Shown here in pieces: positions 24,963-35,100 of a stretch of 64,000 nucleotides of DNA. Under the pieces are notes generated by a model. The model had not been told where the DNA came from. It saw nothing but the letters and a program-made list of their open reading frames with translations, and made no database searches. A program made the position numbers and the translations under genes. The stretch covers positions 248,001 to 312,000 of the forward strand of contig NZ_FNCC01000003.1 of the NCBI RefSeq assembly GCF_900100955.1, read 5' to 3'. Source of the DNA: Lentzea fradiae (GTDB lineage Bacteria; Actinomycetota; Actinomycetes; Mycobacteriales; Pseudonocardiaceae). Position 1 is the first letter of the stretch; the number at the start of each line of letters is the position of its first letter.

Positions 24963-27900
24963 GTGCGCTTGCTCGGAGTCGTCGTGCTGACCGGTGCCCT
25001 GCTCACCGCCGGTCAGGTCCAAGCCTCTCCCCACAGACCCGTGCCCGACCCCGTGGTCACGCTGGTCACGGGCGACCGGGTGCTCGTGGGGCAACGAGCC
25101 GTGACACCGGCGCCGGGTCGTGAGCACCTGCTGTTCACGACGTACACCGCGCGGGGCCACGAGTACGTCGTGCCCTGCGACGCCATGCCGCTCATCGCGT
25201 CCGGACGTCTCGACGAACGTCTCTTCGACGTCACCGAGCTGGCCACCTACGACGGCGCCCTGCCGGTGATCGTCACCTACCAGGAGGGCACCGCGCGCAC
25301 CCTGAGCGCCGGTCGTCAGCTGCCGAGCATCAACGGCGTCGCGTTCGACGCGGCCAAGACGCCGCTCACCGGGATGTTCGCCGGTGGAACGACGGCGAAC
25401 GGGACGTCCGCGGCCGACTTGGCGGGCATCAAGAAGATCTGGCTCGACGGACGCCGCCAGGTGAGCCTGGACCGCAGCGTCCCGCAGATCAACGCCCCCG
25501 CCGCGTACGAAGCGGGCTTCACGGGCAAGGGCACGACGGTCGCCGTCCTGGACACAGGCGTCGACAACTCCCACCCCGACCTCGCCGACCGAGAGATCGG
25601 CGAACGCAACTTCTCCACGTCACCGGACAACGGCGACCACCACGGTCACGGCACGCACGTGGCGTCGACGATCGCGGGCACTGGCGCGAAGAGCGGCGGC
25701 AAGTACCGCGGTGTGGCACCGGACGCCCGCATCCTCGACGTGAAGGTGCTGTCCGACAACGGTTCCGGTCAGGACAGCTCGATCATCGCCGGCATGGAGT
25801 GGGCGGCCGAGCAGGGCGCGCAGGTCGTCAACATGAGCCTCGGCGGCTACGACACCCCCGAGATCGACCCGCTCGAAGAGGCGGTCAACCGGATCAGCGC
25901 CGAGAAGGGGACGCTGTTCGTCGTGGCGGCGGGCAACTCCGGCCCGAACAGCGGGACCATCGGGTCTCCCGGCACCGCCGACGCGGCTCTGACCGTCGGC
26001 GCCGTCGACCACGAGGACGAGATCGCGGACTTCTCGAGCCGCGGCCCGACCCTGGCGGGCACGCTCAAGCCCGACCTCACCGCGCCGGGCGTCGGCATCG
26101 TCGCCGCGCGGCACGCCGACGGCAAGATCGGTCCGCCGGTCGCCGACGGCTACACCTCGCTCGACGGCACGTCGATGGCCACCCCGCACGTCGCGGGCGC
26201 GGCGGCGCTGTTGCGCGAGCAGCACCCGGAGCTGACGGGCGCGCAGTTGAAGGCCCGCCTCGCCGGTACCACCACGCCGAACGCCGGGCTGACTCCGTTC
26301 GAGCAGGGGTCCGGCCGCGTGGACGTCGCCAAGGTGATCAGGCAGAACGTCACCACGAGCCCGACGAGCATCACCTTCGGCGAGCACCGGTGGCCGCACG
26401 CCGGGAAACCCGTGCTGACGCGGGAGATCACCTACAGCAACGCGGGCTCCGAGGCCGTCACGCTCGACCTCACCGCCGAGACGAACGGCAGCGTGTTCAG
26501 CGTCTCGCCCGCGCGGCTCACCGTGCCCGCCGGTGGTTCGGCGACGGCGACGGTCACCGCAGACATCTCCAGGCAGCCGGACGGCGGCGTGGTGGGCGGC
26601 GCGATCGTCGCGAACGGCCTGCGCACGGCGGTCGTCGTCGACCTGGAGCCGGAGAGCTACGACGTCACGATCAACGTCCTCGACCGGTCCGGCGCCAAGG
26701 CCGCCTCGGGGTACGCCTTCCTCGTCAACGTCGACACCGGCGCCCGCGTCTGGCCCGACGGCACGACCGGTTCCGTCCGGCTCGCCAAGGGCCGGTACGT
26801 GCTGTCCGGCAGCGTCATGGCGTGGGGCACGCCCTACACGCACGACGTCATCAACTACCCGAACCTGACGGTGACCGGCCCGGCGGTGATCGAGCTCGAC
26901 GCCCGCAAGGCCAAGCCGGTGCGGGTGACGCTGCCGGTCCCAGCACGGCTTTCGTTGTTGCAGACCGGTTTCGAGCGGACCGTCGACGGCACGAGCTACA
27001 CGATCGGCAACTTCTCGGTCGGCGGCTCCGTGGACCACCTCGGTGTCGCGAGCATCGGCCCGGACTCCTCCGAGGTGACGGGCAAGACCGCGACGTTCTG
27101 GACCGCGGGGCCCGACTTCTACGGCCTCGCCTGGTACACCAAGGGTGCCGCGCCGAGCGGTCTGACGAAGACGGTGGCACAGCAGGACCTCGCGAAGGTC
27201 CGGGTGGACATGCCGCCGTTGAAGGAAGGGCAGTCCGCGTCCATCGGCCACACCTCCTCCCCCACCGGCAAGGCCGACTGGGGCTGGGGTTCGCTCGACA
27301 ACCTCGAACCGGGCGAGCGCACCGAGTACTACGGCGGCGAGGGCGGTGACTGGTCACGCCGGTTCAACCTCTTCGACACCACCGGCAACATCGCGGCGGT
27401 CGAGGGCCCGCTCAAGAACTACAAGCCCGGCCGCTCGTACGTGGAACCGTTCCACCGCGCGGTGTTCGGCCCGGCACTGCCCCCGGCGCGCGGCGTCCCG
27501 CACTCGTTCCGCACCGGTGACTTCGTGCGCGTCAACGTCCCGCTCCACGGCGACAACGCGGGCAACGCGGGCTACAGCCCGGTCACCGAGGCCAGGACGA
27601 CGCTGTACCGGGACGGCGAGAAGGTCGCCGAGACCGCCGAGGCGGGCTGGGCGATGGCCGACGTCCGTCCGGGCACCGCGCGGTACCGCCTGGAGGCGAC
27701 CGCGACGCGGACCGGGCTGTTGAGCACGAAGGTTTCCGGGGTCTGGACGTTCCGCAGCGGCACCACCGCGGAGCAGACGGCGTTGCCGCTGTCGGTGGTC
27801 CGCTTCCGGCCGCAGCTGGACGACGACGGCTACGGCCGGGCCGGCCAGATGCTCGGCGTGCCGGTGTCGACCCAGTCGCAGACCGGGTCGGTGGACGTCA

Positions 27901-28076
27901 CCTCCGTCGAGGTCTCCTACGACGGCGGCACGACGTGGCGCGGCACCCAGCTGCGCGGCAACCGGGTCCTGCTCGCCCACCCGCGGGACGCGAAGTCGGT
28001 CTCGTTGCGCGCCAAGGCGTCGGGCAGCGGCCAGACGGTGGAGGTGACGATCGTCGACGCCTACCTGTTGCGCTGA
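24963..28076 (+). CDS. Large secreted S8 serine protease A
   Basis: 1,037 aa from GTG 24963 (GGAGG at 24953-24957). The signal peptide is RLLGVVVLTGALLTAGQVQA. A roughly 150-aa N-terminal region (VVTLVTGDRVLVGQ to GRQLPSING) acts as prosegment. The subtilisin domain has D197 (VLDTGVDNSHPDL), H229 (GHGTHVAS) and S404 (DGTSMATPHVAG). It is followed by an SNAGSEAVTLDL beta-sandwich and about 500 aa of further beta-rich repeats ending in VTIVDAYLLR. It is expected to be an extracellular protease for protein scavenging. It forms a tandem pair with the next gene; both follow a LacI-type operator. Confidence 0.9.
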   Translation: MRLLGVVVLTGALLTAGQVQASPHRPVPDPVVTLVTGDRVLVGQRAVTPAPGREHLLFTTYTARGHEYVVPCDAMPLIASGRLDERLFDVTELATYDGALPVIVTYQEGTARTLSAGRQLPSINGVAFDAAKTPLTGMFAGGTTANGTSAADLAGIKKIWLDGRRQVSLDRSVPQINAPAAYEAGFTGKGTTVAVLDTGVDNSHPDLADREIGERNFSTSPDNGDHHGHGTHVASTIAGTGAKSGGKYRGVAPDARILDVKVLSDNGSGQDSSIIAGMEWAAEQGAQVVNMSLGGYDTPEIDPLEEAVNRISAEKGTLFVVAAGNSGPNSGTIGSPGTADAALTVGAVDHEDEIADFSSRGPTLAGTLKPDLTAPGVGIVAARHADGKIGPPVADGYTSLDGTSMATPHVAGAAALLREQHPELTGAQLKARLAGTTTPNAGLTPFEQGSGRVDVAKVIRQNVTTSPTSITFGEHRWPHAGKPVLTREITYSNAGSEAVTLDLTAETNGSVFSVSPARLTVPAGGSATATVTADISRQPDGGVVGGAIVANGLRTAVVVDLEPESYDVTINVLDRSGAKAASGYAFLVNVDTGARVWPDGTTGSVRLAKGRYVLSGSVMAWGTPYTHDVINYPNLTVTGPAVIELDARKAKPVRVTLPVPARLSLLQTGFERTVDGTSYTIGNFSVGGSVDHLGVASIGPDSSEVTGKTATFWTAGPDFYGLAWYTKGAAPSGLTKTVAQQDLAKVRVDMPPLKEGQSASIGHTSSPTGKADWGWGSLDNLEPGERTEYYGGEGGDWSRRFNLFDTTGNIAAVEGPLKNYKPGRSYVEPFHRAVFGPALPPARGVPHSFRTGDFVRVNVPLHGDNAGNAGYSPVTEARTTLYRDGEKVAETAEAGWAMADVRPGTARYRLEATATRTGLLSTKVSGVWTFRSGTTAEQTALPLSVVRFRPQLDDDGYGRAGQMLGVPVSTQSQTGSVDVTSVEVSYDGGTTWRGTQLRGNRVLLAHPRDAKSVSLRAKASGSGQTVEVTIVDAYLLR

Positions 28077-28081
28077 GCGGA

Positions 28082-28121
28082 GGGTGGTGGCCGACCGGCG
28101 GGACGTGGCCGGCCACCACCC
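28082..28121 (+). terminator. Terminator between the twin S8 protease genes
   Basis: GGGTGGTGGCCG (28082-28093) pairs perfectly with CGGCCACCACCC (28110-28121), 5 bp past the stop of protease A. The paralogue therefore probably has its own promoter, consistent with its own operator. Confidence 0.8.
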
Positions 28122-28208
28122 GCGCGACCTCGATATTCACAAGCAAAAGGTCGTGCGTCTCAGCACGTCGTTCGCCTTGTCACCCACAGTGGGGCGTGAC
28201 TACGGTCC

Positions 28209-28224
28209 GTGAGACCGTTCTCAC
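28209..28224. promoter_or_regulatory. LacI-type operator before S8 protease B
   Basis: GTGAGACCGTTCTCAC, the same symmetry and spacing (22 bp before the start codon) as the site before protease A. The flanking CTACGGTCC and CACCACC bases are conserved too, so the whole promoter was duplicated with the gene. Confidence 0.65.
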
Positions 28225-28246
28225 ACCACCACCGCTGGAGGACCGG

Positions 28247-31200
28247 GTGCGATTACTCGGAGTTGTCGTGCTGGCCGGGGCTTTGCTCACCGCCGGCCAG
28301 GCCCAAGCCGCTCCCCCCGGACCGGCGCCCACCGGGGTGGTCACGCTGATCACCGGTGACCGGGTGCTCACCGGGCAACGGGCCGTGACCCCGGCGCCGG
28401 GCCGGGAGAACGTGCTGTTCACGACCTACACCGCGCAGGGCCACGAGTACGTCGTGCCCGCTGACGCGATGCCGTTGATCGCGGCGGGCAAGCTCGACGA
28501 ACGTCTTTTCGACGTCACGGAACTGGCCACCTACGACGGCGCCCTGCCGGTGATCGCCACCTATCCCGAGGGCACCGCGCGCACTTTGAGCGCCGGTCGT
28601 CAGCTGCCGAGCATCAACGCCGTCGCGTTCGACGCGGCCAAGACTCCGCTCGCCGGGATGTTCACCAGCGAGATGTCGTCGAACGCGATGTCCGCGTTCG
28701 ACACCTCCGGCATCAAGAAGATCTGGCTCGACGGGCGCGTGCGGGCGAACCTGGACGTCAGCGTCCCGCAGATCAACGCCCCGGCCGCGTACGAGGAAGG
28801 CTTCACGGGCAAGGGCACGACGGTCGCGGTCCTGGACACGGGCGTCGACAACGCCCACCCCGACCTCGCCGACCGCGAGATCGGCGAACGCAACTTCACC
28901 GCCTCCCCGGACAACATCGACCGCTACGGCCACGGCACGCACGTGGCGTCGATCATCGCGGGCACCGGCGCGAAGAGCGGCGGCAGGTACCGCGGTGTGG
29001 CACCGGACGCCCGCATCCTCGACGTGAAGGTGCTGAACGACACCGGCGGCGGCTTCGAGAGCGAGATCATCGCAGGCATGGAGTGGGCGGTCGAGCAGGG
29101 CGCCCAGGTCGTCAACATGAGCCTCGGCGGCACCGACTCCCCCGAGGTCGAGCCCATGGAGGAGGCCGTCAACCGGCTCACCGCCGAGAAGGGGACGCTG
29201 TTCGTCATCGCGGCGGGCAACGAGGGCCCGGCCGGTGCGACCATCGGGACGCCCGGCTCCGCCGACGCCGCCCTCACCGTCGGCGCCGTCGACAGCGCCG
29301 ACGACATCGCCGACTTCTCCAGCCGCGGCCCGACCGCGGCCGGCACGCTCAAGCCCGACCTCACCGCGCCCGGCGACGGCATCGTCGCCGCCCTGCACAC
29401 CGCGGGCACGGCCGGCCCGCCCGCCGCCGACGGCTACGTCTCGTTCAGCGGCACGTCGATGGCGGCCCCGCACGTCGCCGGTGCCGCGGCGCTGCTGCGC
29501 GAACAGCACCCGGAGCTCCCCGGGACCGAGCTGAAGGCCAGGCTCGTGGGCAACACCACGCCGAACCCGGCGCTGACGCCGTTCGACCAGGGCACCGGCC
29601 GCGTCGACCTCGCCAAGGTGATCACGCAGGACATCACCGCGACCCCGACGAACATCACCTTCGGCTCACACCCGTGGCCGCACACCGGGAAACCCGCGCT
29701 GACGCAGGAGATCACCTACAGCAACGCGGGCTCCGAGACCGTCACGCTCGACCTCACCGCCGAGACGAACGGCAGCGTGTTCAGCGTCTCTCCCGCCCGG
29801 CTCACCGTGCCCGCCGGCGGTTCGGCGACCGCCACCGTCTCCGCCGACATCGCCCAGCAACCGGACGGCGGCGTGGTGGGCGGCGCGATCGTCGCGAACG
29901 GCCTGCGCACCGCGGTCGTCGTCGACCTGGAGCGGGAGAGCCACGAGATCACGATCACCTACCGCGACAGGTCCGGCGCCAAGCCGCTCTTCGGGTCGTC
30001 GTTCCTCATCAACGCCGACACCGGTGAACGCTTCTGGCCCGACGTCACGACCGGCGCCGTCCGCGTCTTCAAGGGCCGCTACATGCTGTCCGGCAGCACG
30101 TACACGCAGGCCGGCAACGACAGCTACTCCGATGTCATCAACTACCCGAACCTGACCGTCACCAGTCCGGCGACGATCGAGCTCGACGCCCGCGTGGCCA
30201 AGCCGGTGCAGGTGACGCTGCCGGTCGAGGCACGGCTTTCGGTGATGCAGACCGGTTTCGAACGGACCGTCGGCGACACGAGCTACGTGGTCAGCAACTT
30301 CACGGTGAGCGAGCGGACCGACAACCTCGGTGTCGCGAGCATCGGCCCCGGCTCCCCGGAGGTGCTCGGCCAGACCTCCACCTACTGGACCTCGGGCTCC
30401 GACTTCTACGGCCTCGCCTGGTACACCAAGGGCGCCGCGCCGAAGGGCGTGACGAAGAAGGTGTCGTACCGGGACCTCGCGAAGGTCCGGGTGGACATGC
30501 CGTCGTTGCAGCCGGACGACTACGCGACCGTCAGCCACGTCTCCTCCCCCGCGGGGAAGGCCGACTGGGGCTGGGGCTGGGGGTCGCTCGACCGCCTGCA
30601 GGCCGGTCCGCGCACCGAGTACTACGGCGGCGAGGGCGGCGACTGGTCGCGCCAGGTCAGCCTGATCGAGGCCACGGGCGGCGTCATCTCGCTCGCCACG
30701 CCGCCGAAGCACTACCGGATCGGCGTCACCTACGTGGAACCGTTCAACCGCGCGGTGTTCGGCCCGGCACTGCCCCCGACGCGGGGCGTCCCGCACGCGT
30801 TCCGCAACCGCAACTCCATCGGCGTCAACCTGCCGTTGCACGGGGACAGCGCGGGCAACGCGGGCTACAGCCCGGCGTTGGAGGGGACGACGACGCTGTA
30901 CCGCGACGACCGGAAGATCGCCGACTCGGGTGAGGCGGGCAAGCTGACGGCCGACGTCCCACGGGGCCCCGGCAAGTACCGCCTGGAAACGACCTCGCTG
31001 CGGCACCAGCGGCTGAGCAGCACCGTCTCCGCCGTCTGGACGTTCGACAGCGACACCACGGCCGGTCAGACCGCCCTGCCGCTGTCGGTCGTCCGCTTCA
31101 CCCCGAAGCTCGACGACGGCGGCTACGCCCGCGCGGGCAAGGTGCTCCACGTGCCGGTCTCGACCCAGTCCCAGAGCGGCTCGGTGAAGGTCACGTCCGT

Positions 31201-31369
31201 CGAGGTCTCCTACGACGGCGGCACGACGTGGCGCGGCACGCAGCTCAGGCACAACCACCTGCTGCTCACCCACCCGAAGAACGCGAAGTCGGTGTCGCTG
31301 CGGGCGAAGGCGTCCGGCAGCGGCCAGACGGTGGAGATGACGATCATCGACGCCTACCTGCTCCGCTAA
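28247..31369 (+). CDS. Large secreted S8 serine protease B (paralogue of A)
   Basis: 1,040 aa from GTG 28247 with GGAGG upstream and the signal peptide VVVLAGALLTAGQAQA. The domain order is identical to A, with the triad in VLDTGVDNAHPDL, YGHGTHVAS and SGTSMAAPHVAG. By eye roughly three quarters of residues are identical to A, with the catalytic domain and the SNAGSE sandwich best conserved and residues about 560-900 most diverged. A short WGWGWGS expansion is seen where A has WGWGS. A recent local gene duplication is the simplest reading; the diverged C-terminal part may alter what the enzyme attaches to. Confidence 0.9.
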   Translation: MRLLGVVVLAGALLTAGQAQAAPPGPAPTGVVTLITGDRVLTGQRAVTPAPGRENVLFTTYTAQGHEYVVPADAMPLIAAGKLDERLFDVTELATYDGALPVIATYPEGTARTLSAGRQLPSINAVAFDAAKTPLAGMFTSEMSSNAMSAFDTSGIKKIWLDGRVRANLDVSVPQINAPAAYEEGFTGKGTTVAVLDTGVDNAHPDLADREIGERNFTASPDNIDRYGHGTHVASIIAGTGAKSGGRYRGVAPDARILDVKVLNDTGGGFESEIIAGMEWAVEQGAQVVNMSLGGTDSPEVEPMEEAVNRLTAEKGTLFVIAAGNEGPAGATIGTPGSADAALTVGAVDSADDIADFSSRGPTAAGTLKPDLTAPGDGIVAALHTAGTAGPPAADGYVSFSGTSMAAPHVAGAAALLREQHPELPGTELKARLVGNTTPNPALTPFDQGTGRVDLAKVITQDITATPTNITFGSHPWPHTGKPALTQEITYSNAGSETVTLDLTAETNGSVFSVSPARLTVPAGGSATATVSADIAQQPDGGVVGGAIVANGLRTAVVVDLERESHEITITYRDRSGAKPLFGSSFLINADTGERFWPDVTTGAVRVFKGRYMLSGSTYTQAGNDSYSDVINYPNLTVTSPATIELDARVAKPVQVTLPVEARLSVMQTGFERTVGDTSYVVSNFTVSERTDNLGVASIGPGSPEVLGQTSTYWTSGSDFYGLAWYTKGAAPKGVTKKVSYRDLAKVRVDMPSLQPDDYATVSHVSSPAGKADWGWGWGSLDRLQAGPRTEYYGGEGGDWSRQVSLIEATGGVISLATPPKHYRIGVTYVEPFNRAVFGPALPPTRGVPHAFRNRNSIGVNLPLHGDSAGNAGYSPALEGTTTLYRDDRKIADSGEAGKLTADVPRGPGKYRLETTSLRHQRLSSTVSAVWTFDSDTTAGQTALPLSVVRFTPKLDDGGYARAGKVLHVPVSTQSQSGSVKVTSVEVSYDGGTTWRGTQLRHNHLLLTHPKNAKSVSLRAKASGSGQTVEMTIIDAYLLR

Positions 31370-31373
31370 CCTC

Positions 31374-31550
31374 GCTTCCACCACTGCGGTCCGTAACACC
31401 CCGCCCAGCTCGCGACTCTCTTTCGTGTTTCCCGTGTAGTACGCGGGGGCCCTACGTCCCATGTAGGGAAACGTAGGGCCCCCGCGTTCCCAAGCCACGT
31501 CACGCAGCGCAGGCGGGACCGCCTGGCTGGGTGACACGCGGACGGGCAGG
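31374..31550 (+). repeat. Dispersed intergenic repeat, copy 3
   Basis: CTGCGGTCCGTAACACCCCGCCC, then CTCTCTTTCGTGTTTCCC, then a perfect 17-bp stem ACGCGGGGGCCCTACGT (31441-31457) / ACGTAGGGCCCCCGCGT (31471-31487), then CCACGTCACGCAGCG, GGCGGGACCGCCTGG and GTGACACGCGGACGGGC. It starts 5 bp after the stop of protease B and ends exactly where a truncated S9 peptidase frame begins. Confidence 0.8.
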
Positions 31551-31859
31551 TTCAAGGCCGCGTTCGTCGGCGCGGGGATCTCCGACTGGCCCAAGCTGGC
31601 CGAGACGGGCTAGTGGGGGCGGTTCGAGGCCGCCGTCGGTGACAGCCCGCTCACCTACGCCGGCCGCGTCACCACGCCGATGTTGATCGTGCACGGCGCT
31701 CTCGACACCAACGTGCCGGTGGAACAAGCGAAGCTGCTCCACGCCGCGGTGCCGCACTCCGAACTCGTGATCTACGCCGGGGAGGGCCACTCGCTGCGCA
31801 AGCGCGAGCACAGGCTGGATCTGCTGAACCGAGCCAGAGCGTTCTTCGCGGACCTGTGA
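31551..31859 (+). pseudogene. Truncated S9 prolyl-oligopeptidase remnant
   Basis: About 102 codons of the C-terminal catalytic part of an S9 (DPP4/acylaminoacyl peptidase-like) enzyme remain: FKAAFVGAGISDWPKLAETG, a TAG stop at 31611, then DSPLTYAGRVTTPMLIVHG, ALDTNVPVEQAKLL (catalytic Asp region) and EGHSLRKREHRLDLL (catalytic His region), ending in a natural TGA. The nucleophile-serine region and all upstream sequence are absent; repeat copy 3 occupies their place. It cannot make a functional enzyme. Confidence 0.8.
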
Positions 31860-31873
31860 CGCCTTGCGCAAGC

Positions 31874-31915
31874 CTTGCGGCGGTCACCGCAAACCGGACT
31901 GCAAGCCGCCGCAAG
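31874..31915 (+). terminator. Hairpin after the S9 remnant
   Basis: CTTGCGGCGG (31874-31883) and CCGCCGCAAG (31906-31915) form a perfect 10-bp stem with a 22-nt loop, 14 bp past the remnant's stop. It is probably the old terminator of the S9 gene. Confidence 0.6.
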
Positions 31916-32068
31916 CGCTCGTATCGAGACCACACCAGTTTGTGCGGTACGTTCGGGTTCGAACCGCCTGACGGAGTCCGGAACTACTGCTGGTAGAGCC
32001 TTCGTACACCCAGTGGCACCACCCGACCGGCCCGAAAAGCGGTCGTCTTTCCTGCTCACAGTCGATGT

Positions 32069-32083
32069 CGCAAATTTGCGCAA
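32069..32083. promoter_or_regulatory. Overlapping palindromes upstream of the GH87 genes
   Basis: CGCAAATTTGCG (32069-32080) is a perfect 12-bp palindrome that overlaps a second one, TTGCGCAA (32076-32083), about 94-108 bp before the first GH87 start. The TTGCGCAA box also occurs at 31864-31871. It is a candidate operator for a regulator of the glucanase operon. The rest of the 317 bp between the S9 remnant and the GH87 gene shows nothing else I can support. Confidence 0.45.
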
Positions 32084-32176
32084 TCACGTCGAGATATTGC
32101 GGTAATCTGCTGGTCACTTCTACGGTGAGGCGCGCCACACCCCCTCGCGTCCCCACCGAGAAGGGCACAGCACGCC

Positions 32177-35100
32177 ATGTCACCGACGACACGCGTCCGC
32201 TCCCTGCTAGCCCCCCTCACAGTCCTGGTCACCGTCGCCGCCTGCCTGACGGTCTCCCCCGCCGCCCGGGCGGCACCGGTCAGCCTCGACCTGACCGAGC
32301 AGACCCGCATCGACCAGGTCACGCTCACCGCTCCCCGCAGCACCACCGAGACGTTCGCCGTCCAGACGAGCCTCGACGGCCGGGGCTGGTCGACGCTCGT
32401 CGCCGAAGGCCCGCACCGGTTCGAGGACGGCAAGGTGACCTTCCGGGTCGACCCGACGCTCGTCCGGCACGTCCGCGCCACGACGACCACGGCGAAGCTG
32501 GAGGTGCGCGAGGCCGCCGCGAGCGTGGCGCTGCGGGCCACCTACAGCGCGAGCAGCACCAACCAGGACTACGGGCCGGGCAACGCCGGTGACGGCGACC
32601 AGGCGACCTACTGGGAGAGCGCGAACAACGCGTTCCCGCAATGGATCCAGGCCGATCTCGGCGCCGCCGTGCGAGCCGACCGGGTCGTGCTGAAGCTCCC
32701 GGCCGCGAACTGGGGTGCGCGCACGCAGACGCTGGCCGTCCAGGGCAGCACCGACGGCCAGAACTTCTCGGATCTCGTCCCTGCCAAGGGTTATGAGTTC
32801 AACCCCGCCTCCGCCAACACCGTGGGCATCGACTTCACCGCCGCCACCACGCGGTACGTGCGACTGCGGATCACCGGCAACACCGGCTGGCCCGCCGGGC
32901 AGATCAGCGAGTTCGAGGTGCACGGCCCGACGAGCGGGGACGCGCAGGCGCCGTCCGCGCCGACCGGGCTCACCCTCACCCAGCCGCAGTCCGGGCAGAT
33001 CCGGCTCACCTGGAACGCCAGCACGGACAACGTCGGTGTCACCGGCTACGACGTGTACGCCAACGGCGTCCTGCGCACGACCGTCACCGGCACCACCTAC
33101 ACCGACACCCAGCCCGACGGGCTGCGCGTCACCTACCACGTCGTCGCGAAGGACGCGGCGGGCAACCAGTCGCCCGCCAGCGGCTCCGTGACGCGGGAGG
33201 GCGCCACCGGCACGAACCTCGCGCAGGGCAAGCCCGTCACCGCGAACAACCACGTGCACGACTTCGTCGCCGCCAACGCCAACGACGGCGACCTCGGCAC
33301 CTACTGGGAGTCCAACGGCCTGCCCGGCACGCTGACCGTCCAGCTGGGGGCGAACGCGGACGTCAGCTCGGTCGCGGTCAAGCTCAACCCCGCCGCGGCC
33401 TGGGGTGCCCGCACGCAGAACGTCGAGGTGCTCGGCCGCGAGCAGAACGCCACCGGCTTCACCCGCCTCACCCCCGGCCGCGACTACCGGTTCGACCCGG
33501 CGAGCGGCAACGGCGTCACCATCGACGCCGCCGGTCGCGTCGCCGACGTGCAGCTGCGGTTCACGTCCAACACCGGTGCGCCCGGCGCGCAGGTGGCGGA
33601 GATCCAGGTGTTCGGCACCCCTGCCCCGAACCCCGACCTCACCGTCACCGGCACGTCGTTCACCCCGGCGAACCCCGTCGAGACCGACCAGATCACGCTC
33701 AACGCCACCGTCCGCAACGCGGGCACGGCCGCCAGCGGCGCCACCGACGTCACGTTCTTCCTCGGCACCACCAGCGTCGGCACGGTCCAGGTCGGCGCGC
33801 TCGCGGCCGGTGCGCAGGCGAACGTCAGCACGACGATCCCGCCGCGTCCGGAGGGTTCCTACGAGTACACCGCGAAGGTCGACGAGACGAAGAAGGTCGC
33901 GGAGCAGGACGAGACCAACAACGCCCGCCGGCACCCTGACCGGCTCGTCGTGAGCCCGGTGCCGAGCTCCGACCTGGTCCCCGTGCCGTCCTGGTCGCCG
34001 AGCAACCCCGCGAACGGCCAGACGACGACGTTCTCCGTCGCCCTGCGCAACCAGGGCGGCATCGCCTCCGCGGCGGGCGCCCACGGCGTCACCGTCACGA
34101 TCCTCAACGCCAACGGCCAGACCGTCCGCACGCTGACGGGCAGCCACAACGGCACGATCAACGCGGGTGCGACGACCGCCGCGGTCAACCTCGGCACCTG
34201 GCAGGCCGCCGACGGCCGGTACACGGTCCGCACCACGGTCGCGAACGACGCCAACGAGATCCCCGCCAAGCGGGGCAACAACATCAGCGAGCAGTCGCTG
34301 TTCATCGGGCGCGGTGCCAGCGTTCCGTGGCAGCACATCGAGGCCGAGGACGGCACCGTCTCCGGTGGCGCCCAGGTCATCGGTCCGAACAGGACGATCG
34401 GCGACCTCGCCGGTGAGGCGTCCGGCCGTCGCGCCGTCACGCTGAACGCCACCGGCCAGTCGGTCGAGTTCACCACCGGAGCGCCCGCCAACACGCTCGT
34501 CACTCGGTTCTCCATCCCGGACAGCCCCGGCGGTGGTGGCATCAACGCGACCCTCAACGTCTACGTCAACGGCCAGTTCCACAAGGCCCTCGACCTCACC
34601 TCGCGCTACATCTGGCTCTACGGCAACGAGGCCGAGCCCGGCAACTCGCCGGGAGCCGGTGGGCCGCGGCACATCTACGACGAGGCGAACGTCATGCTGA
34701 ACTCGACGTTCCCGGCGGGCACGAAGATCAAGCTCCAGAAGGACGCGGCCAACACCACGAACTACGCGATCGACTTCGTGAACTTCGAACAGGTGACGGC
34801 CGCCGCGAACCCCGACCCGGCGAAGTACGCCGTGCCCGCCGGGTTCTCGCACCAGGACGTGCAGAACGCGCTCGACCGCGTCCGCATGGACACCACCGGG
34901 AACCTCGTCGGCGTCTACCTGCCCGCCGGCACCTACCAGACGGCGCAGAAGTTCACCGTCTACGGCAAGGCGGTCAAGGTCGTCGGCGCCGGGCCGTGGT
35001 TCACCCGGTTCCAGGCCCCGCTCACCCAGGAGAACACCGACCTGGGCTTCACCGTCCAGTCGTCCGCGAGCGGGTCGGCGTTCAGCGGGTTCGCCGTGTT

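Noticed and set aside
31374-31550. Insertion sequence at the S9 remnant
   Set aside because: No transposase frame; only the short palindromic repeat is present.
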